Below the pieces are notes generated by a model. It saw only the letters and a program-made list of their open reading frames with translations. It did no database searches and was not told the origin of the DNA. DNA of 64,000 bases from Circinella minor. Its lineage: Eukaryota > Mucoromycota > Mucoromycetes > Mucorales > Lichtheimiaceae. Position numbers and translations under genes: made by a program. Below, piece by piece: positions 24,376-38,600 of this stretch; the stretch's first letter is position 1; each line of letters opens with the position of its first letter. The stretch lies in contig JAEPRB010000008.1 of the NCBI GenBank assembly GCA_016758965.1, positions 62,001 through 126,000 of the forward strand, written 5' to 3'.

Positions 24376-27060
24376 ATGAAAACATCTATTAACAGTCCAG
24401 GAATAATAAGGAGTTCAGATAGCACAACATTTTTGACTGGAAACAATGATCAGATTCTCAACAGTGAATTACACAACTATCATTGTAACCATTCTGACGA
24501 CAATGCCTCAACTAATAGTACAGTAGTGGCAAATAATGATAATTGTGAAATGCACAAAAAATATGTTAATAGGAGTGCAAATAAAGTAATTATTAGCATT
24601 AGCAACAGTAAACCTAATAGCAATAATGCCGCTGGTGGTGATCAGATTACTACTCCAAGTGTCCCTTTAGAGTTGTTAAATAAAGATAAAGAGCAACAAC
24701 AAGAGCAACAACTAGTGCGAAAAATTGATTTACACGTCATCCCATTATTCTGTACATTTTATTTTGTTGATTTTTTAGATAGATCAAATATTGGAAATGC
24801 TACGTAAGTTTTTTTTATTGCTTACTTGCTAATACCCTTCTAAATTCTTTTACATATATATATATATACGTACTGAGTATCTTTTTTTTTTATTTTGTAT
24901 ACGTATTTTATTCAACGAATGTAATAGTATAGCAGGTCTTCAAACTGATCTCAAGGTATAAGTTTTTTTTCTTCTTTCCATACGTATTGTTTGACACCAG
25001 GGATAAAAGAAACATGATAAAATTAAAATTTTGGTAAAACTATATATTTAAAAAAGATGACGGGCCCTGAACTCAGTGTAGCAGTATCTGCATTTTTTAT
25101 TACCTTTGTAAGTTTCTTTTTTAAGGGTGTTTCGATATATTGATTAAACAGTGGAAAAGAAAAAAAAACAGCTCTGGTTTTATAAAATTTATTCAACGGT
25201 GATAAAAAATTATTACTATCTTAAATAAAAACAGATTATATTTCAAATACCTTCCAATATGGTTTTGAAACGAATTGGTGCACGATGGTGGTTATCATTT
25301 ATTATGTTGGTATGGGGTATAATTACAGTTTCCATGGCATTTGTCAAAAATTTTACAGGTTTATTAATTACACGGCTACTTTTAGGGTAAGTGTCTTTAT
25401 TAAAGATAATGAAGCTAACAGATTATATGAGAATGGATCAATATACACCTATAAATTCTCCCCCTACCATGGTTTAGTATATTACCCTTCTCTACATCAT
25501 TGTCTCAATTTTATTAAATGGGGCATACTTTTATTCCATAACATCTATAGCGCCGCAGAGAGTGGTTTCGTTCCAGGGATTTTATACCAACTGTCTCGGA
25601 TATACAAGCCGCAAGAACTTGGTTTTCGCATTGCAGTTTTCTTATGCATGGGAGCATTATCAGGCATCGTTTCAGGTCCAATTGCTTATGCGGCTACAAG
25701 TTTTGAAGGTAAACTAGGGTTACACGGGTGGCAATACATCTTTTTGATTGAAGGTGCACCTACAGTTATCTTGGCACTACTTTCATTCTGTTTATTATTT
25801 GATGATATCACCGAAGTTGGATGGCTCACAGAGAAACAAAAAGATTCCCAAGAGGCTAGGATGTCAGTACATATTAAGAACGTTGGACGGGAACCAATAA
25901 TCATGAAGACCATGCGAACTGTGCTTTTTGACATAAAGACATGGATTTTTGGTGTTATAGCTATGCTTTCATCAATCAATATGACAAGTATAGGTGTTTT
26001 TTCACCAGTCATTATAAAAGGTGAATTAAAAATTCAAAGCGGGAGAGTCAGTTACTGTTTTTAATTTCTTCACTTTCGTCTTTTAATAATAACACACACG
26101 GATATACCGTATAATTAATATATAATACAGGGTTTGGGTTCTCAACTCTTACTACACAGCTATTGACAGCACCACCTTTTATTGTTGCTGGTGTAATGAT
26201 TATCATATGTGGAGTTTTGGCGGATAAAGGAAACAAACGTGCTATCATAGCTACATCAGGATCTATTGTAATTGCCCTAGGTTTCGTGATGCTATTAACA
26301 ATTGACAACCCTTGGGGTAATGATATTAGTATATTATCTCAGATACAAATTGTGTTACGCCAAGCGCATTGTACCTATATATATTTTTTTATGTTAACAA
26401 CTGGGGAATTACATTATATATTATATAGGATGCTACACAGCTATTTTTATTGTTGCAGGCGGTATTGGAACACAAGTACCAATCGGTTTAAGCTGGCCGA
26501 CTATCAATTATCATGATTTGACAGTAAGAGCTGTAGGTATCGCAATAATTAGTATGATGGGAAATCTTGGAAATGTAATAGCTTCATTTCTTTATACTGT
26601 TTCAGGAGATACAAATCATGGTATGATACTTAGATATAATGTAGATTTTGTTTCGTTCTATACGTATGATGTCCTATATTGATACTAGTAACAACCAACT
26701 GTAGTTTTTGGTAATGCATTTAACTTGATTGTTTCTACCATAACTGCTATACTTGCAGTTATGATGGGCTTAATGCTACGTCGACTAAACAGTTGCATGG
26801 AACAACAACAAGAAATACCTTCAATTTACGATGAAGAAAAACAACATAGCAATATGGTAAGTATGAGCTTCAATGATAGTTGTGTTATATTCGTATATCA
26901 ATTAACGTCCATAGTAATTAAAAATATTCAAACAAAAAAAACCAATAGAAGCAGTTAAAATACCGGTATTTTTACTAGTAGTAATGTATCTTTCTAGAAG
27001 CCTGTTAATATAAAAAGTTTATTTGCAAAAAAAAGTATACAAAGAAAGAAAGAAGAATAA
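24376..27060 (+). CDS. MFS permease, allantoate/anion:cation symporter (Dal5-like) family
   Basis: Nine exons: 24376-24803, 24928-24955, 25057-25107, 25235-25386, 25551-26020, 26131-26316, 26429-26620, 26705-26856 and probably 26998-27060; together 573 aa in frame. A hydrophilic Asn/Ser-rich N-terminus of ~110 residues precedes KIDLHVIPLF and the family marker FLDRSNIGNAT in helix 1. QIPSNMVLKRIGARWWLS follows, then the AAESGFVPGILYQLSRIY helix and the HGWQYIFLIEGAPT block, then GIGTQVPIGLSW and AGIAIISMMGN-type helices. Dal5-like symporters import small anions such as allantoate, ureidosuccinate, nicotinate or dipeptides; the substrate cannot be named. The last exon is uncertain: without the final intron the frame would end at 26958. 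Expected in the plasma membrane. Confidence 0.87.
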
Positions 27061-27232
27061 GGAGGTGGTGTTTTCTTTTAAGGAAATGTGAATAATGAAG
27101 TATGGAAGGAGTTTGTGTATGTGAGATCTGTGAGTGAGTGTGATAATGGATAGAGAGAGTATGTATGATGCAAGTATGTGGGATAGTATATGAGTATATA
27201 TGTATATACTTGCACACTACAAATTATTTCAT

Positions 27233-28987
27233 TTAGATAAAATCGTCGTCAGAGATAAATTCATCAGAATCATAGTTAAGCTGTTCAAAGTTGACACGGT
27301 ATCTATAATAATAATAACCCAAAATTAGTAAATTATTCCCCATACGGACTTATATAGATGCATATATATGAAAAATATTAGTGTTTTTACCTAAGAATAC
27401 CACCGATACCACCAAAGCCCTTAACGAATTGAGCACCTTCTTGGGAACGGTTAGTGACAAATTCAAGATTAGCACCGAAATCTTTATAGCTTTCAGCAAA
27501 CCATTCAAGAAGGGGCTTAACCTCAATAACGTCCATTTCACTGTTTGGTGCAGCTTCTGCGCTAGTATCCTTAATAAACAATCGTTCCTTTTCTTCTTGT
27601 TTAGTAGGATGATAAATGATTTCCTGGCCAGCAGCATTACGAAGTACATATCGGTTCAATTCCAAATTTTCCCAAACGATCAAATTTTCTACAGCACCTA
27701 ATTCCAAAGCCTTAAGTGTATCCTCAACACCAAAACAGTACTTGCCGCTATCTTGAGAAATTTCATCGAAGTAAGATTGAATCATTTTCTTTTCTTGGAC
27801 AAACTTGACGTTAGAAAGGGATTCAGCAGACAATTCGATAGCTTGGTTGAAACCGTTTTCACCACCATACGAAACATCAACAATTTTAACGATCTTGGCT
27901 TGAAGACGGGGATCAAACATATCGGATTGTGACAGTTCGTTTTTAAAATCGGCAGAACCGGCCAAGACAAGACCAGCTACATTGACCTTATCACCAGCAA
28001 TGAAGAAGGACACTGCCAATTCAGCAATCTTACGAACGTAATTGTGACGCTTTTCTTCACGCAAACGAGAGAAACGGAGGGCAGACTGACCACCACGACC
28101 GTGCTTCTTGGGTAATTCGACCTGGAGTTTGTGGATTACATCACGTGTGTTACCAGACAAGGTACCGAACAACGATCCATTACCATCCATAATAATAAAA
28201 CCAAACTTGGCATCATCTTCAAGTAATTCGGATAAAGCTTCAGTGTGGAACTTGTTATCACAAAGGTACAAACTGGTGTTGATTGGCTTGTGTGGTTCGA
28301 AATCAATATTGACCTTCTTTTCCTTGCCTTCATCCGTAACAATGGTACCACAGTATACAACCAAACCATTTGGTGGTACTATATATTATTATTTTTATAT
28401 AATATAAAACTTATGTGTCAGTAGTCATGGTTGGATATATTATGTTGAAGATGCATCGATGGAATCGTTGAAAGAGAAATACACGAATCTAACCTCTGTT
28501 GTACAATTTCAATCTTTGTTGGGTGGATGTAATAGCGGATAAAACGGAAAGACGGTTGACACGGGACTTAATGTTGGATGCTGTACCGTATTCGTCTGCT
28601 AACATTTTACCAACACGAGAAATTTGATCCTTTGGGGCTATAATATTATCATAGTTATAATGCATATAAACTATTGTAAGTGACCCATGTATTTATACAC
28701 AAGGTATCCAAACATCTCTCTTTTCTCCCTTCCTTCCTCATTTGATCTATTTTAGTTAATATAATATATACATACGAATAATAAGGGAAATCATGGAAGT
28801 GCCATTGCTATTAAGATGTCATAATAATTTATTTTTTTGAGTTTAGTTTTAATCCTTTTAGCTTTCAAGAAAGAAAGATTAATTATTGATTTATTTACCC
28901 TCTTGCTGCTTCCAAGCTCTTGATGAGCTTCTTCATCTTCCACATTTCGACATTGTGGTCAGTTTGGCCGTCAGTAGGAGCAGACAT
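27233..28987 (-). CDS. SUP45: Eukaryotic peptide chain release factor 1 (eRF1)
   Basis: Five exons on the minus strand: 28987-28899, 28807-28776, 28637-28494, 28378-27391 and 27302-27233, giving 440 aa, the normal eRF1 length. Stop-codon recognition motifs are intact: NIKS at residues 62-65 and YLCDNKF at 126-132. The GGQ motif that triggers peptidyl-tRNA hydrolysis is at 184-186, in [21 protein letters not shown]. The C-terminal domain that binds eRF3 ends with an acidic tail. The second exon is only 32 nt and supplies [11 protein letters not shown]; missing it would break domain 1. Nothing in the recognition motifs suggests an altered genetic code, so the standard stop codons used in this annotation are reasonable. 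Confidence 0.97.
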
Positions 28988-29645
28988 GATGACAAATGTG
29001 TATATAGAAGTAGTAAGTGGATGGGGAAGGGTGTATAAAAAGAGAAAGTAGTAGCTCTTTTCCAGGATTCTCTCCTGCTTTACAAAATTTCTGTTAAAAG
29101 CCACACACTGCTGCGTGCATCATTAAACCTAAATCTTAATCAGGTAAAGTTTTAAAAACACTGAAAAAAAAAAACTCAGTTAGGTGCTAGGCGGCGTAAA
29201 AAATTAAACAACACCAATGTGTGTAATACTTAATATGCAAATATCATACCTATCCATTAACAGATAAGTTCCACGTAAGGAATACTTATATCTTTTGATA
29301 TTTAATTATCCGTTTCATTTCTTTGAAATTTCATTTTGCTATAAATTATCATGGATCAATTAACCAAACGGTTAGCCAATATGTAATATTTGCAAGATAT
29401 ATGGAACTAGTAACTATAAGTAACAATTAACATATCTTGTTGACTCAAATAAATAAAACAAATAAAAAAATATGTATTATAAAGTACATGGTAAGGATAA
29501 AATGAACATTGTCATTGGTATATATATCTATATATATATATATTATTTATGTATATGAGACTCGAGAAGAGCCATGATATCTTTCATCCTAATGTGTAGT
29601 AAGAAGGAGAAAGAGTAATAAAGTGATTTAAATTTAATAATAATT
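28988..29645. other. Intergenic between MDM10 end and eRF1 start
   Basis: About 0.66 kb, upstream of eRF1 on the minus strand and downstream of MDM10. It holds an AT-rich stretch with a short (TA)n at about 29520-29544. No gene seen. Confidence 0.5.
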
Positions 29646-31126
29646 CTATCCAAAATACTGCATTTCTATTCCGATAGTTCGAATAGGACTTGATCGGTTT
29701 GAAAGGTCAGCTGTTAATCCAATACTAAATAATGTATTTTTAAAACGGCCTTCCCACATAAGTGCCAATCCCTAGCAAAATAAATAAAAATAAAATCAAT
29801 CAGATGGATCAAAAGTATACATCTCCTGTTTTTTTTATTGCTACTGTCATACCTCTGTAAAACCTATCCGTGCTTTAATTAATCCTTGTAACTTCTCTGT
29901 ATCCTTACTATTATTACCATTCACTTGAATTACTGGTGAATTGTTATCTTGTCTGTTTTTTGTACGATATTCAAACCCAAAAGTAAGATCACTTTCATAT
30001 GAATAGATACTAAAGTCATATCGTGAACACATTGCCAAGTCTTCTGAAATCTGCGCTACATAAGCTGTAGACATATGCCCCACCACAGGGTTTAGTGTAT
30101 ATGTAAAACAAATAGGCGGTGAACCAGAAGAAGGTAGTGTACGATATCGTAATCCGGTAGATACTAATATGATAGCTTCCTGGTTAATATATTTCCTATA
30201 CGGTTATTATTGTACCTCAATTATAGGTAGTTCTTTTTACTTACATCCAGCACTTTTATCTAACATTCCATAATATATTTCTGTACCGAGCGCCCATTGA
30301 CCTGTTGGAATAGCACTTTCTGGTTGGTCAAAATTATATAAAGCTCGTAATCCAAGTAATCCATCATCTGTAGTATAGGAGCACTCTGAACACCATTTTC
30401 CTACGTCATATTGCAATTGCATAGCAACCTTTCATTTATTCATTTTTATTTGTTGTTGACGACCATTAGTATCATCCACTGCTTCGTTTTCTTCTTTTTT
30501 CTCTTTTTTTTTTTTTGATTATTAGAGTCAATTTTTTCTTCCTCTCCCAAGCCTTTTTTTAATTAATTACCTCAGGCAATCCAGATACACGAGGGTTATT
30601 TACTGCTGTTACTAAACATTGCGTTTTATCTGAAATCCTTCGAGCGTACATAGCTTCTAATCGTGCACCTGGGAAAAACATACGACCATATAATAGATAG
30701 TGATTTACAGAGCCCACTATATATAATTTATATAATAAGAAAAAAAGTCAGGCGAATTCTATATATATATATATATATATATATACGCATAAACGTACGT
30801 TTCTGTGTTTCTGTATATTCGGGACTCACGATTCGAAACCGATCTACCATGTCTTGGAAATCAACTGTAGCACTAGTACCAATATCAAGTGAACGTGACG
30901 TATATAAATAACCAATACTTCCATTCAATGATGGTAATGCATTCATGGTATAAGAAGGTTTAAATTGTGGCGTTGGTAGTTTGGATAGGTATAATGAAAG
31001 ACCTTGTGGAGTATAGAAATCAAGTAATGCCCGGGACCATGAACAAAGATTGGAATATTGATTTTCTTCGTTCCAACCCGATTGACGATAATAACGCCGT
31101 AAGCAATATTCCATAAAATCGTACAT
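29646..31126 (-). CDS. MDM10: MDM10, ERMES and SAM beta-barrel subunit
   Basis: Five exons on the minus strand: 31126-30799, 30716-30571, 30428-30245, 30163-29853 and 29771-29646, giving 364 aa. The family start MYDFMEYCLRRYYRQSGWN is present, followed by SRALLDF-TPQGLSL, then YLLYGRMFFPGARLEA, ALGTEIYYG, STGLRYRTLP and NPVVGHMSTAY, and a C-terminal beta signal ending MQYFG. Mdm10 is a 19-strand outer-membrane barrel that anchors the ER-mitochondria encounter structure and also helps assemble Tom40. The protein is at the short end for the family. The exon 1 donor (GTACGT at 30798) was chosen because the nearer GTGAGT at 30829 gives no in-frame join; the loop around residues 100-110 is therefore the least certain part. 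Confidence 0.93.
30760..30785. repeat. (TA)n microsatellite inside MDM10 intron 1
   Basis: About 12-13 TA units in the 82-nt first intron of MDM10, taking up roughly a third of the intron between donor and acceptor. Confidence 0.9.
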
Positions 31127-31580
31127 TTTGTTGTTTAAATATAAGTTTAATAGCAATAATAGTAATGAAAAAGTTACTCTATTTTATTTTTGATAACTAG
31201 TAACATTGATCTACTTTTGTTCTCAGCTTAATATAGGATTAGCTATTCGGTTACTCAATGATAAATAGTAGCAACAATAATAATAATAATAATAATAATG
31301 GAGACTTTATTTTATTTTAAGCTAGTCAAAGAAGAACCCAAAACGATATGTATATATAAAGCAAAAGACGAGGAACAAAAGAAATAAAATATGGATGAGG
31401 ATAATATATTACAGGTAACAAAAAAAAAGTAAATGGAAGGGTAATTTTACGTACTGAAGAAAAAAAGTGAAGGAAGGAGAGAAGAATCTAGTTCGAAGAA
31501 TATAATAATATAACAAAGATAGGGAGGGGGGAATGATAATAACAATAATAATATATTAGTAATAGTAAAAAAGAAGAAAC
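31127..31580. other. MDM10 upstream region
   Basis: About 0.45 kb between the CLC stop and the MDM10 start, both genes on the minus strand. It contains a (TAA)n run of about 8 units at 31276-31299 and purine-rich sequence. No gene seen. Confidence 0.5.
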
Positions 31581-34500
31581 TTATTCCTCTGCTCCTTCTT
31601 CCAAAGTCTTCAGATAAGCCAATAAAGTTCGTTTATGAATAATACCAAGATATTGACCATTTGTCTTTGTCAAACAAACATAACGTGCACCGAGTTTGAC
31701 AAACATTTCCATGAGTAGTTCCATGGAAGCATTAAGATTGATAGTTAAAGGTGCCTATAAAAGAAACGTAGTATGTTAGAATATGAATATTGATTACATA
31801 TAATGATACCAAATGATGTCAAAGTAATAAAAAAAGATTAGTAAATACCTGATCGACATAAATTGAAAAGTCATTCAATGGAGGACGTGAATGATTTTCC
31901 GTATCCACAGTATCAGCCGTAGTATTTGAAGGTATCAGGCATAATATAGGATTTTCTTCTGTTTCTAACAACAAACTATTATCTTGATCACTACGTCGGA
32001 AGTAGCAAGGCACATTATTACGTTCTTGTTCTGTCATTGGGTACGGGTTGTTGTCAAAGTATCGACAAAGTAGATTCAATGCGTGTAATAGTTCAGAAGA
32101 AGCAATATATCCCTCCAAATATTTTCCTTCATTACTAAGTATTGGGAATCCTCCATCTTCACTATATCCCATTGCAGCAATATCTTCTAATTTCTCACAG
32201 AGTTTTCCAACAGTATTAAGTTTATCGATATCAATAGTGGCGTGATTGTGTTCCGTGAGATCTTGAATAGTAAGAGTATGGACATATTCTCGTCGTGCAT
32301 CAAGATAGGGGTATGTTTGAAGATCAATGAGTAGATCATAGATGCCTTCAATAAACATCGCATCAGATACCCATTTGGCAACCATCACCGCAATCATAAT
32401 TGGAACAGCATATGTTAATGAATAAGTTAATTCAAACATGATAACGACCAAAGATACTAATTAATTGAAAAATATAGAAAAAACGATAATGATAATGAGT
32501 TGATGAAATGATCTGTTTTTCAAAACATTTGTCTTTTTCCCATTTTCAAGCTTTTTTGTATGATTTTGGGGATAAATTCCCACAATCATCGTCATTTGTG
32601 TTACTCACCTGTTGTACGAGTGACACCAGTCAAACTTGCTGCTGCTCCGACCATGGCATAAACACCTGGAATAACGCATTCACCTCTAGCAGCTATATCT
32701 TCAGCGCAAGCTGTAAATGGCCACGCTGTAGGATAAGTTACAGTAAGATATTGCATGATTAAACCAATAACACGTCCAGTACATGCACCAATGATAAGGC
32801 CAGGAAGGAAAATACCACCAGGAACTCGGCATCCAAAAGTAACCATTGTTAAACACATTTTGATAACTAATGTCGTCAGAAGTAAATAAAGAAGTCTTGG
32901 AATTTCGGATACATCATCACTATATAATTGTATCACAAAAAAAAATAAGTCAATATATATATGACCTAGAGGGAAGGGAAAAAAAAACAAAAATTATATA
33001 TTATTGTTACTTACGCACAAAGACCACCATTATTATCTTTTTCAGAACATTCTGAAAATAAGTTTGCAACAAATTCATTCAAGCCCATTCTGTACAACGA
33101 AAAAGATTTAGCGCAAAATTTGGGGAGAATAGAAAAAAGAGAGGAGTTTAAGAAAGAATGAAATAAATTACCGTGCGAATGGATTCCAATAACTGACAAC
33201 AGCTGTAACGATCATAATAGCAAGTACTTCTGTAACTGGATACTTTTTAATAAATGTATTTTTACGAATATGTTGATATTTGATATTGTAATAACTTGTA
33301 AATGCACCAAAACATCCCTAAAATAATAATAAAATCAATCTTTATGCAAATCAAATTGATAGTCAAAAAATACGAAGCATAAAAAACAAAAAAAGCTACT
33401 TACTGCAAAGACCCCAGTAAGTAAAAATGGTAAGAGTTCAAATAAATGATATTCCTTGTCATATCGAACTTGAAATAAAACTATCTTGCCAGTGCCAAAA
33501 GGATCCATGATTTTGAGAACAACAGCTGCCATCATAGCACAACAATAACTACGAATCATAGTTTTAATGGGAAAATAATAACTGACTTCTTCTAAACTAA
33601 ATAGAACACCACCAATTGGAGCGCCGAATGCAACAGCGACGCCAGCAGCAGCAGATGCTGAGAGAACCTCACGTCTTTTGCCTATAAAATAAAATTTTAT
33701 TAGCCAAAATGTATCATAATAACAACAAATAATAAATAAATAATATAAACTTAAAAGCTTACTCTCGTTCTTATTATATTTATCAAAAAGACGACATAAA
33801 ATATTAGCTACAGAACAAGCAAAATGAACAAATGGCCCTTCTTTACCACAGTTCAAACCCGAAGACGTTGAAAAAATCTAAAACAATGTGAAAAAAAAAA
33901 ATTAAAAAAAAATTCTTTTTTATTTTCCATCCATACACCACCAAATAAACCCTCCTGATTATTATTACTATCGCTATTAAATTTAAGATATTTTACCATG
34001 CCAATACTTTTAACAAAAAGATTTTTAATACCAAGGAAACCTTTAATAACGAAACCAGCAAGAATAACTTTGACTTCTGGAATACCAGAACCAGCACTAT
34101 AATAAGCAGTCTTGGTTTGTAATTTAGGTTGTTTATGATCTTCTAATTTACGTGAAGAAACAACGGGAGTTGAAGGCTTTGATATTGTTTTACTAGGTGG
34201 TGCACGAGCAACCACTTTTTCTGCAGACCATACAACCATAAGAGATGCAATTAATGACATGAGTAACTACAAATAATAAACAAAGTTTTTTTAGTTTAAA
34301 GAGTTTTTCTTTTTCTCCTCTCTCCTTGCTTGTTTTGAAATCGTTATCGATTTATGATTTTTATTTATTTATTGAATTAACTTACGCCGAGAACGGTATA
34401 CATTAACATAGAAATATGGTATGAACCACTTTCAGTCTTGGTATCAAAGACTTCTGGCCATGTTCTCCATTCTGGGCAAGATTCATGTTCTAAAATAGTT

Positions 34501-35306
34501 AAAAGATATGCATGAGGTCATAATTTGAAGAAACCGCGTGATTACATTGTTATTTTTTTTTTGGATGATGATTGTGTAATAACTATAAGAAAGTAAAAAA
34601 AAAAGTACTAACCCTCTTTTCCCCAGCAACAGAAATTGCTATTGTACCTCCAATTTGTAGTACAATAACCTGACTTTAGATCAGACATCCACTCCTGAAC
34701 AACATCAATAAACCAAGCAATCAATGCAACAACGACACCCGTCATTATGACGAGAATCCATGCTTGAGAAGCATCTATAGCCTTTTCCCAACGACCACGC
34801 CAACCGGGAGCTTCTCTTAATTTACGTGTACGGACACCTTCTTTGATTATTTCATGAATCCAATCTGTATATTAATAATTACCCACAAGTAAAAAAAAAA
34901 GGAAGTATAGAAAAAAAAAACTGAGGATTAAATCGCCGACTCAAATAAACAAAAGCATAATAGTAAAAAAAGTAGAATGTGATGTTCCTGGAGCGAATTT
35001 TTTACCGATTGTAGAATATGATTCGTACCACACTCGAAGACCAGTATTTTCTTTAATTAATCCTTGACGGTCTTCATCATATGAACCCAGACGTTTATTG
35101 AAAAGTTTAAACCGCCCATGACGGTCATCTCGTATACTTGGTGTACTAGGGTATCCAGGGCTAAGGAGAGTAGCAGGTGCTGAAATATTATTACTATTAT
35201 TGATCCTACGAATATCACCAGTGGATGGTAATTCGGGGAAGTCACCAAGACTATTATAATTTGATTGTCGTCTACGTTCTAGCAACGAGGACCGCTCGCT
35301 CGTCAT
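31581..35306 (-). CDS. CLC chloride/proton exchanger (Gef1/CLC-3-like)
   Basis: Eleven exons on the minus strand: 35306-35006, 34864-34613, 34489-34386, 34266-33997, 33877-33763, 33681-33404, 33317-33172, 33089-33015, 32919-32609, 32456-31849 and 31754-31581, giving 877 aa. The anion-pathway motifs are intact: GSGIPEVK at 278-285, GKEGPFVH with gating glutamate E322, and [13 protein letters not shown]379 in [12 protein letters not shown] lies 57 residues after E322, the spacing of the proton glutamate in CLC-5-type exchangers, so 2Cl-/H+ exchange rather than a channel is predicted. Two CBS domains occupy the C-terminal ~270 residues. A disordered N-terminal tail of ~95 residues and a Pro/Ser/Lys-rich loop (about 240-270) are extra. 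Close relatives act in Golgi, endosomal or vacuolar membranes; location here is inferred. Confidence 0.95.
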
Positions 35307-35594
35307 TAGTAATATATATAGTTTTTAAAATATAAAAAAAAGGATAAAAAAAAGAGTTATATAAACAAAAAACAAATGCAAAATAAAATATAAAAAAGAA
35401 GTTGGTTTGCTTAAGAACAAAAGAAATAAGATAAATCACACGGAAATAAAACCAAAAAAAAAAAAAAGAGAAGAAAGAAAATAAGAAAAAAAAAAAAAGA
35501 GAAGAAAGAAAAAAAAAAAACTAAAATAAGTTTCTTTAAATAAAGGAAAAATCTAACAACAATAAATTATTATCTCTCCGGATTAGTTAGTTAT

Positions 35595-35597
<3 letters not shown>

Positions 35598-35625
<28 letters not shown>
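35598..35625. repeat. (AC)n microsatellite
   Basis: About 14 AC units in the far upstream flank of the CLC gene. Confidence 0.9.
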
Positions 35626-38600
35626 TTTTTTTATATATCTACTGACATGCTGATACTATGATATCAATGATCACGGGAATAATTTATTCTATTCCGTAAA
35701 TTCGATGATGAAATAGTAAAACTTTAATCTGAATCTTTTTTGAAACACAGCAACCCCCAAGTAACTTGTTTTATTTTATTTTTACAGAAAAAAAAAAGAA
35801 GTATTCACAACAAGAAGAGTTGATAAGTTAAAGAAAAAAGGGCTTATATACTGATGAAATATAAAAGATGGTATTGATTTCATTCATCAAAAAAAAAAAA
35901 TTGATATCTGAAACTTTGTCTTTTATCCAATCTAATTTTTTTTTTTTTGCTCCTTCCCTACACCCCTTAATTATGACTCCATTTTTGGTGTATTATGTGA
36001 ATTCCATATTAAGCCAATATGTTCATCTGCATATACAAAAATTACAACCCGCCTTTCATATATGTTTACCTCACTGAAGAGCAAAAAAAAAAAAAAACTG
36101 CAGGACCAGGGGACCATGGCGCAGACTTTACTACATGTTACGGGCTGGATGCAAGAAACTTTATTTATTTTTTCTTTTCTTTTATTCTTCGGATTTTATT
36201 CATAAATACATCCAAAAATGAAAACAACAGTACTCAACTAGCTCTAACTTGGTTATCATAATAAACAATCATCTATTTGTTTCTTTATCTCCCATCAAAA
36301 ATTTTATTATGTAAATATTATATGATACATAATATCTTTTTTTTTTTTTTGGCCTGGAGGAGTTATTATAATCTCTTTAGTTATTTCAATAATTTTCTTA
36401 ATAGTTATACTTTTATTATAATTGGATGCAAGCCGGATATACGTACCTATAGACAAATACTCCTTACTTCTTGGCATAATATGTATATATATATATATAT
36501 ACATTATTATTTATCCCTTTTTTTATGCTGGTCAGCATTTACAAAGCAAAAAAATAAAAAAAAGGCGTATTCAGGGTCTTTGAATTTCCTTCTTTTTCTT
36601 TCGCTGTCGCCTATTGCCAGTTTTACACAAATTGTGACAATGCACGTACTGCTACAAAAGAAAGAAAGAATCATTTTGATTAGGACTGACAGATAGCCAC
36701 CTAATAATAAATACATTTCTTTATTCGATAAGTATATACATTGTTCTTTCTTTTTTGACTCTTTACCCCCCTCCCAAAATAAATATATATATATGTAGTT
36801 TGAAGTAAGAAAAAAAATGAAAATGAAAACTCTTCCTCCTAATAGGCATAATAATAATATGACCACCATGCACAATATAGCATATTATTATTATGATACT
36901 GTATGTTCCCTTTTTTTTATTCACGTGGTAAGATATTTACTCTTGCCCCCTAATATAATAAGTCCAATAATGATAGCGTACAAAGAATCAAATATCACTA
37001 GTTAAATACGCACAGACCCATTTACTCCAGCATGTAATTATATCTTTATATCGTATCATTTGTTTTCTTTCGATGATGATGATGATGATGTCTCTCAGCA
37101 TATGAAACATAAGGATTTCTGAAACTTGGTAGAGGATCTAACTTTAAATATATTAGAAAGATCGTGGCTGAAGAGTAAATAATGAAATACTGCAGGTAAT
37201 GACTGTATATGTTTACTGTTACTACGTATGTATGATAATGATTTTTTTATTACGTGATGATAGCAGTGATAAATATCTTTCCCTTTAACCTTGAAAAATA
37301 TTACGGAAGTTAAATATTGTGATATTTTGTTTTATTTCAATAGTTACTTTAGATGTAACCATAGATAAAAAAGCACTATTAGTATTGTAGTTTTATTATC
37401 AAAACAATAATAATATTTAATCATTGATAGAAATAAGAATGTTAAACAGCATATAATATAACCTATTATGATTTCATTTTTCGAATATATGGGATACAAC
37501 ATTACCTAAGGATGCAATTCATGATACAAAAAAATTATTTACATAATACGTATCAATGATGACGAAAGTTTGTCAATTATGAAACGAGAAAGGAGATTAT
37601 CAGAAAGAGAAGAAAAAAATCACTACAGTGTCCATCAATATTTTTTTTTCTACCAAAATTCTTTACCTTATTTGTCGTCGATCCGATTATATTGTTTTTT
37701 ATTTTTTAGATTATTTATATTGCTATTGTCGAAAACAGCTAAATGAATTAAATAACGTCACCGTTTTTTATTAACACCTTTTTTTTCAACCTGTAACTGT
37801 CGTTCTTTGTCCATGTTTTATGTAACAAAACGAAGAAATTAAAAGGAGTCAACGTGAACACGTTTTTCTCTTTACCACATGTTATTATCATTTGTTTCTG
37901 TTCCTTGGTTTCTTTTATTCTTTTACTCCACCAATACCATCAGCATATGCCTATGTACATTATATATTTAACTTTAATGTTAAGAATATTCGCACCGATT
38001 TGAGTCACGCGAGATATTTCGTGCTCATAAATGGAATGGGAATTTTTTTTCTTTCAAAACAAGCGGTCGGATAATTACGTACATCAACAAATAGTATCAT
38101 GGGATAATAACAAAAAGTAATATAGTTGTTATCGTTTGAAATATATATAAAAGAAAAATGTGGATGATTGATTTACTTTTTTGTAGGTACGTAGTATTAT
38201 TTATACTGTAATTGAGATATATATTAAACTGTAGGCCAACAGCTTGGTATATGGTCTTTATATATATATATATATATCACACAATTTTACTCCTCAAAAA
38301 GTCTCATCAACTGTCCTTCGAGACTATATATCACTGATATATAATATTATTCGCCATTTTTTCTATTAAACAATTGGTGTTCCGTTCAAGGTTTTAGTAT
38401 GCTATATTTTATAGTAACATTATAACGAAAGTGATTTAAAAATATTCATACGTAAGCTGTTTCATGTCGATATAAGTGAAAATTCAAAATTGTATCGCTG
38501 AATATTATGCTGCTTTGATCCAGTATTAAAACTATGTAATGTTGCTCGATAGGTATGTTTATATCATTAGAGTAAAGTATAGTCTACTACTTAGTTGAAT

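Noticed and set aside
27233..28987. Possible altered genetic code signalled by eRF1
   Set aside because: NIKS and YxCxxxF are canonical, and the gene models end properly at TAA, TAG and TGA.
36277..36696. 139-codon plus-strand frame and opposing frames in the CLC to ABCC gap
   Set aside because: Phe/Ile/Tyr/Ser-rich throughout, includes a TA microsatellite, with no motif; regarded as random open frame in AT-rich DNA.
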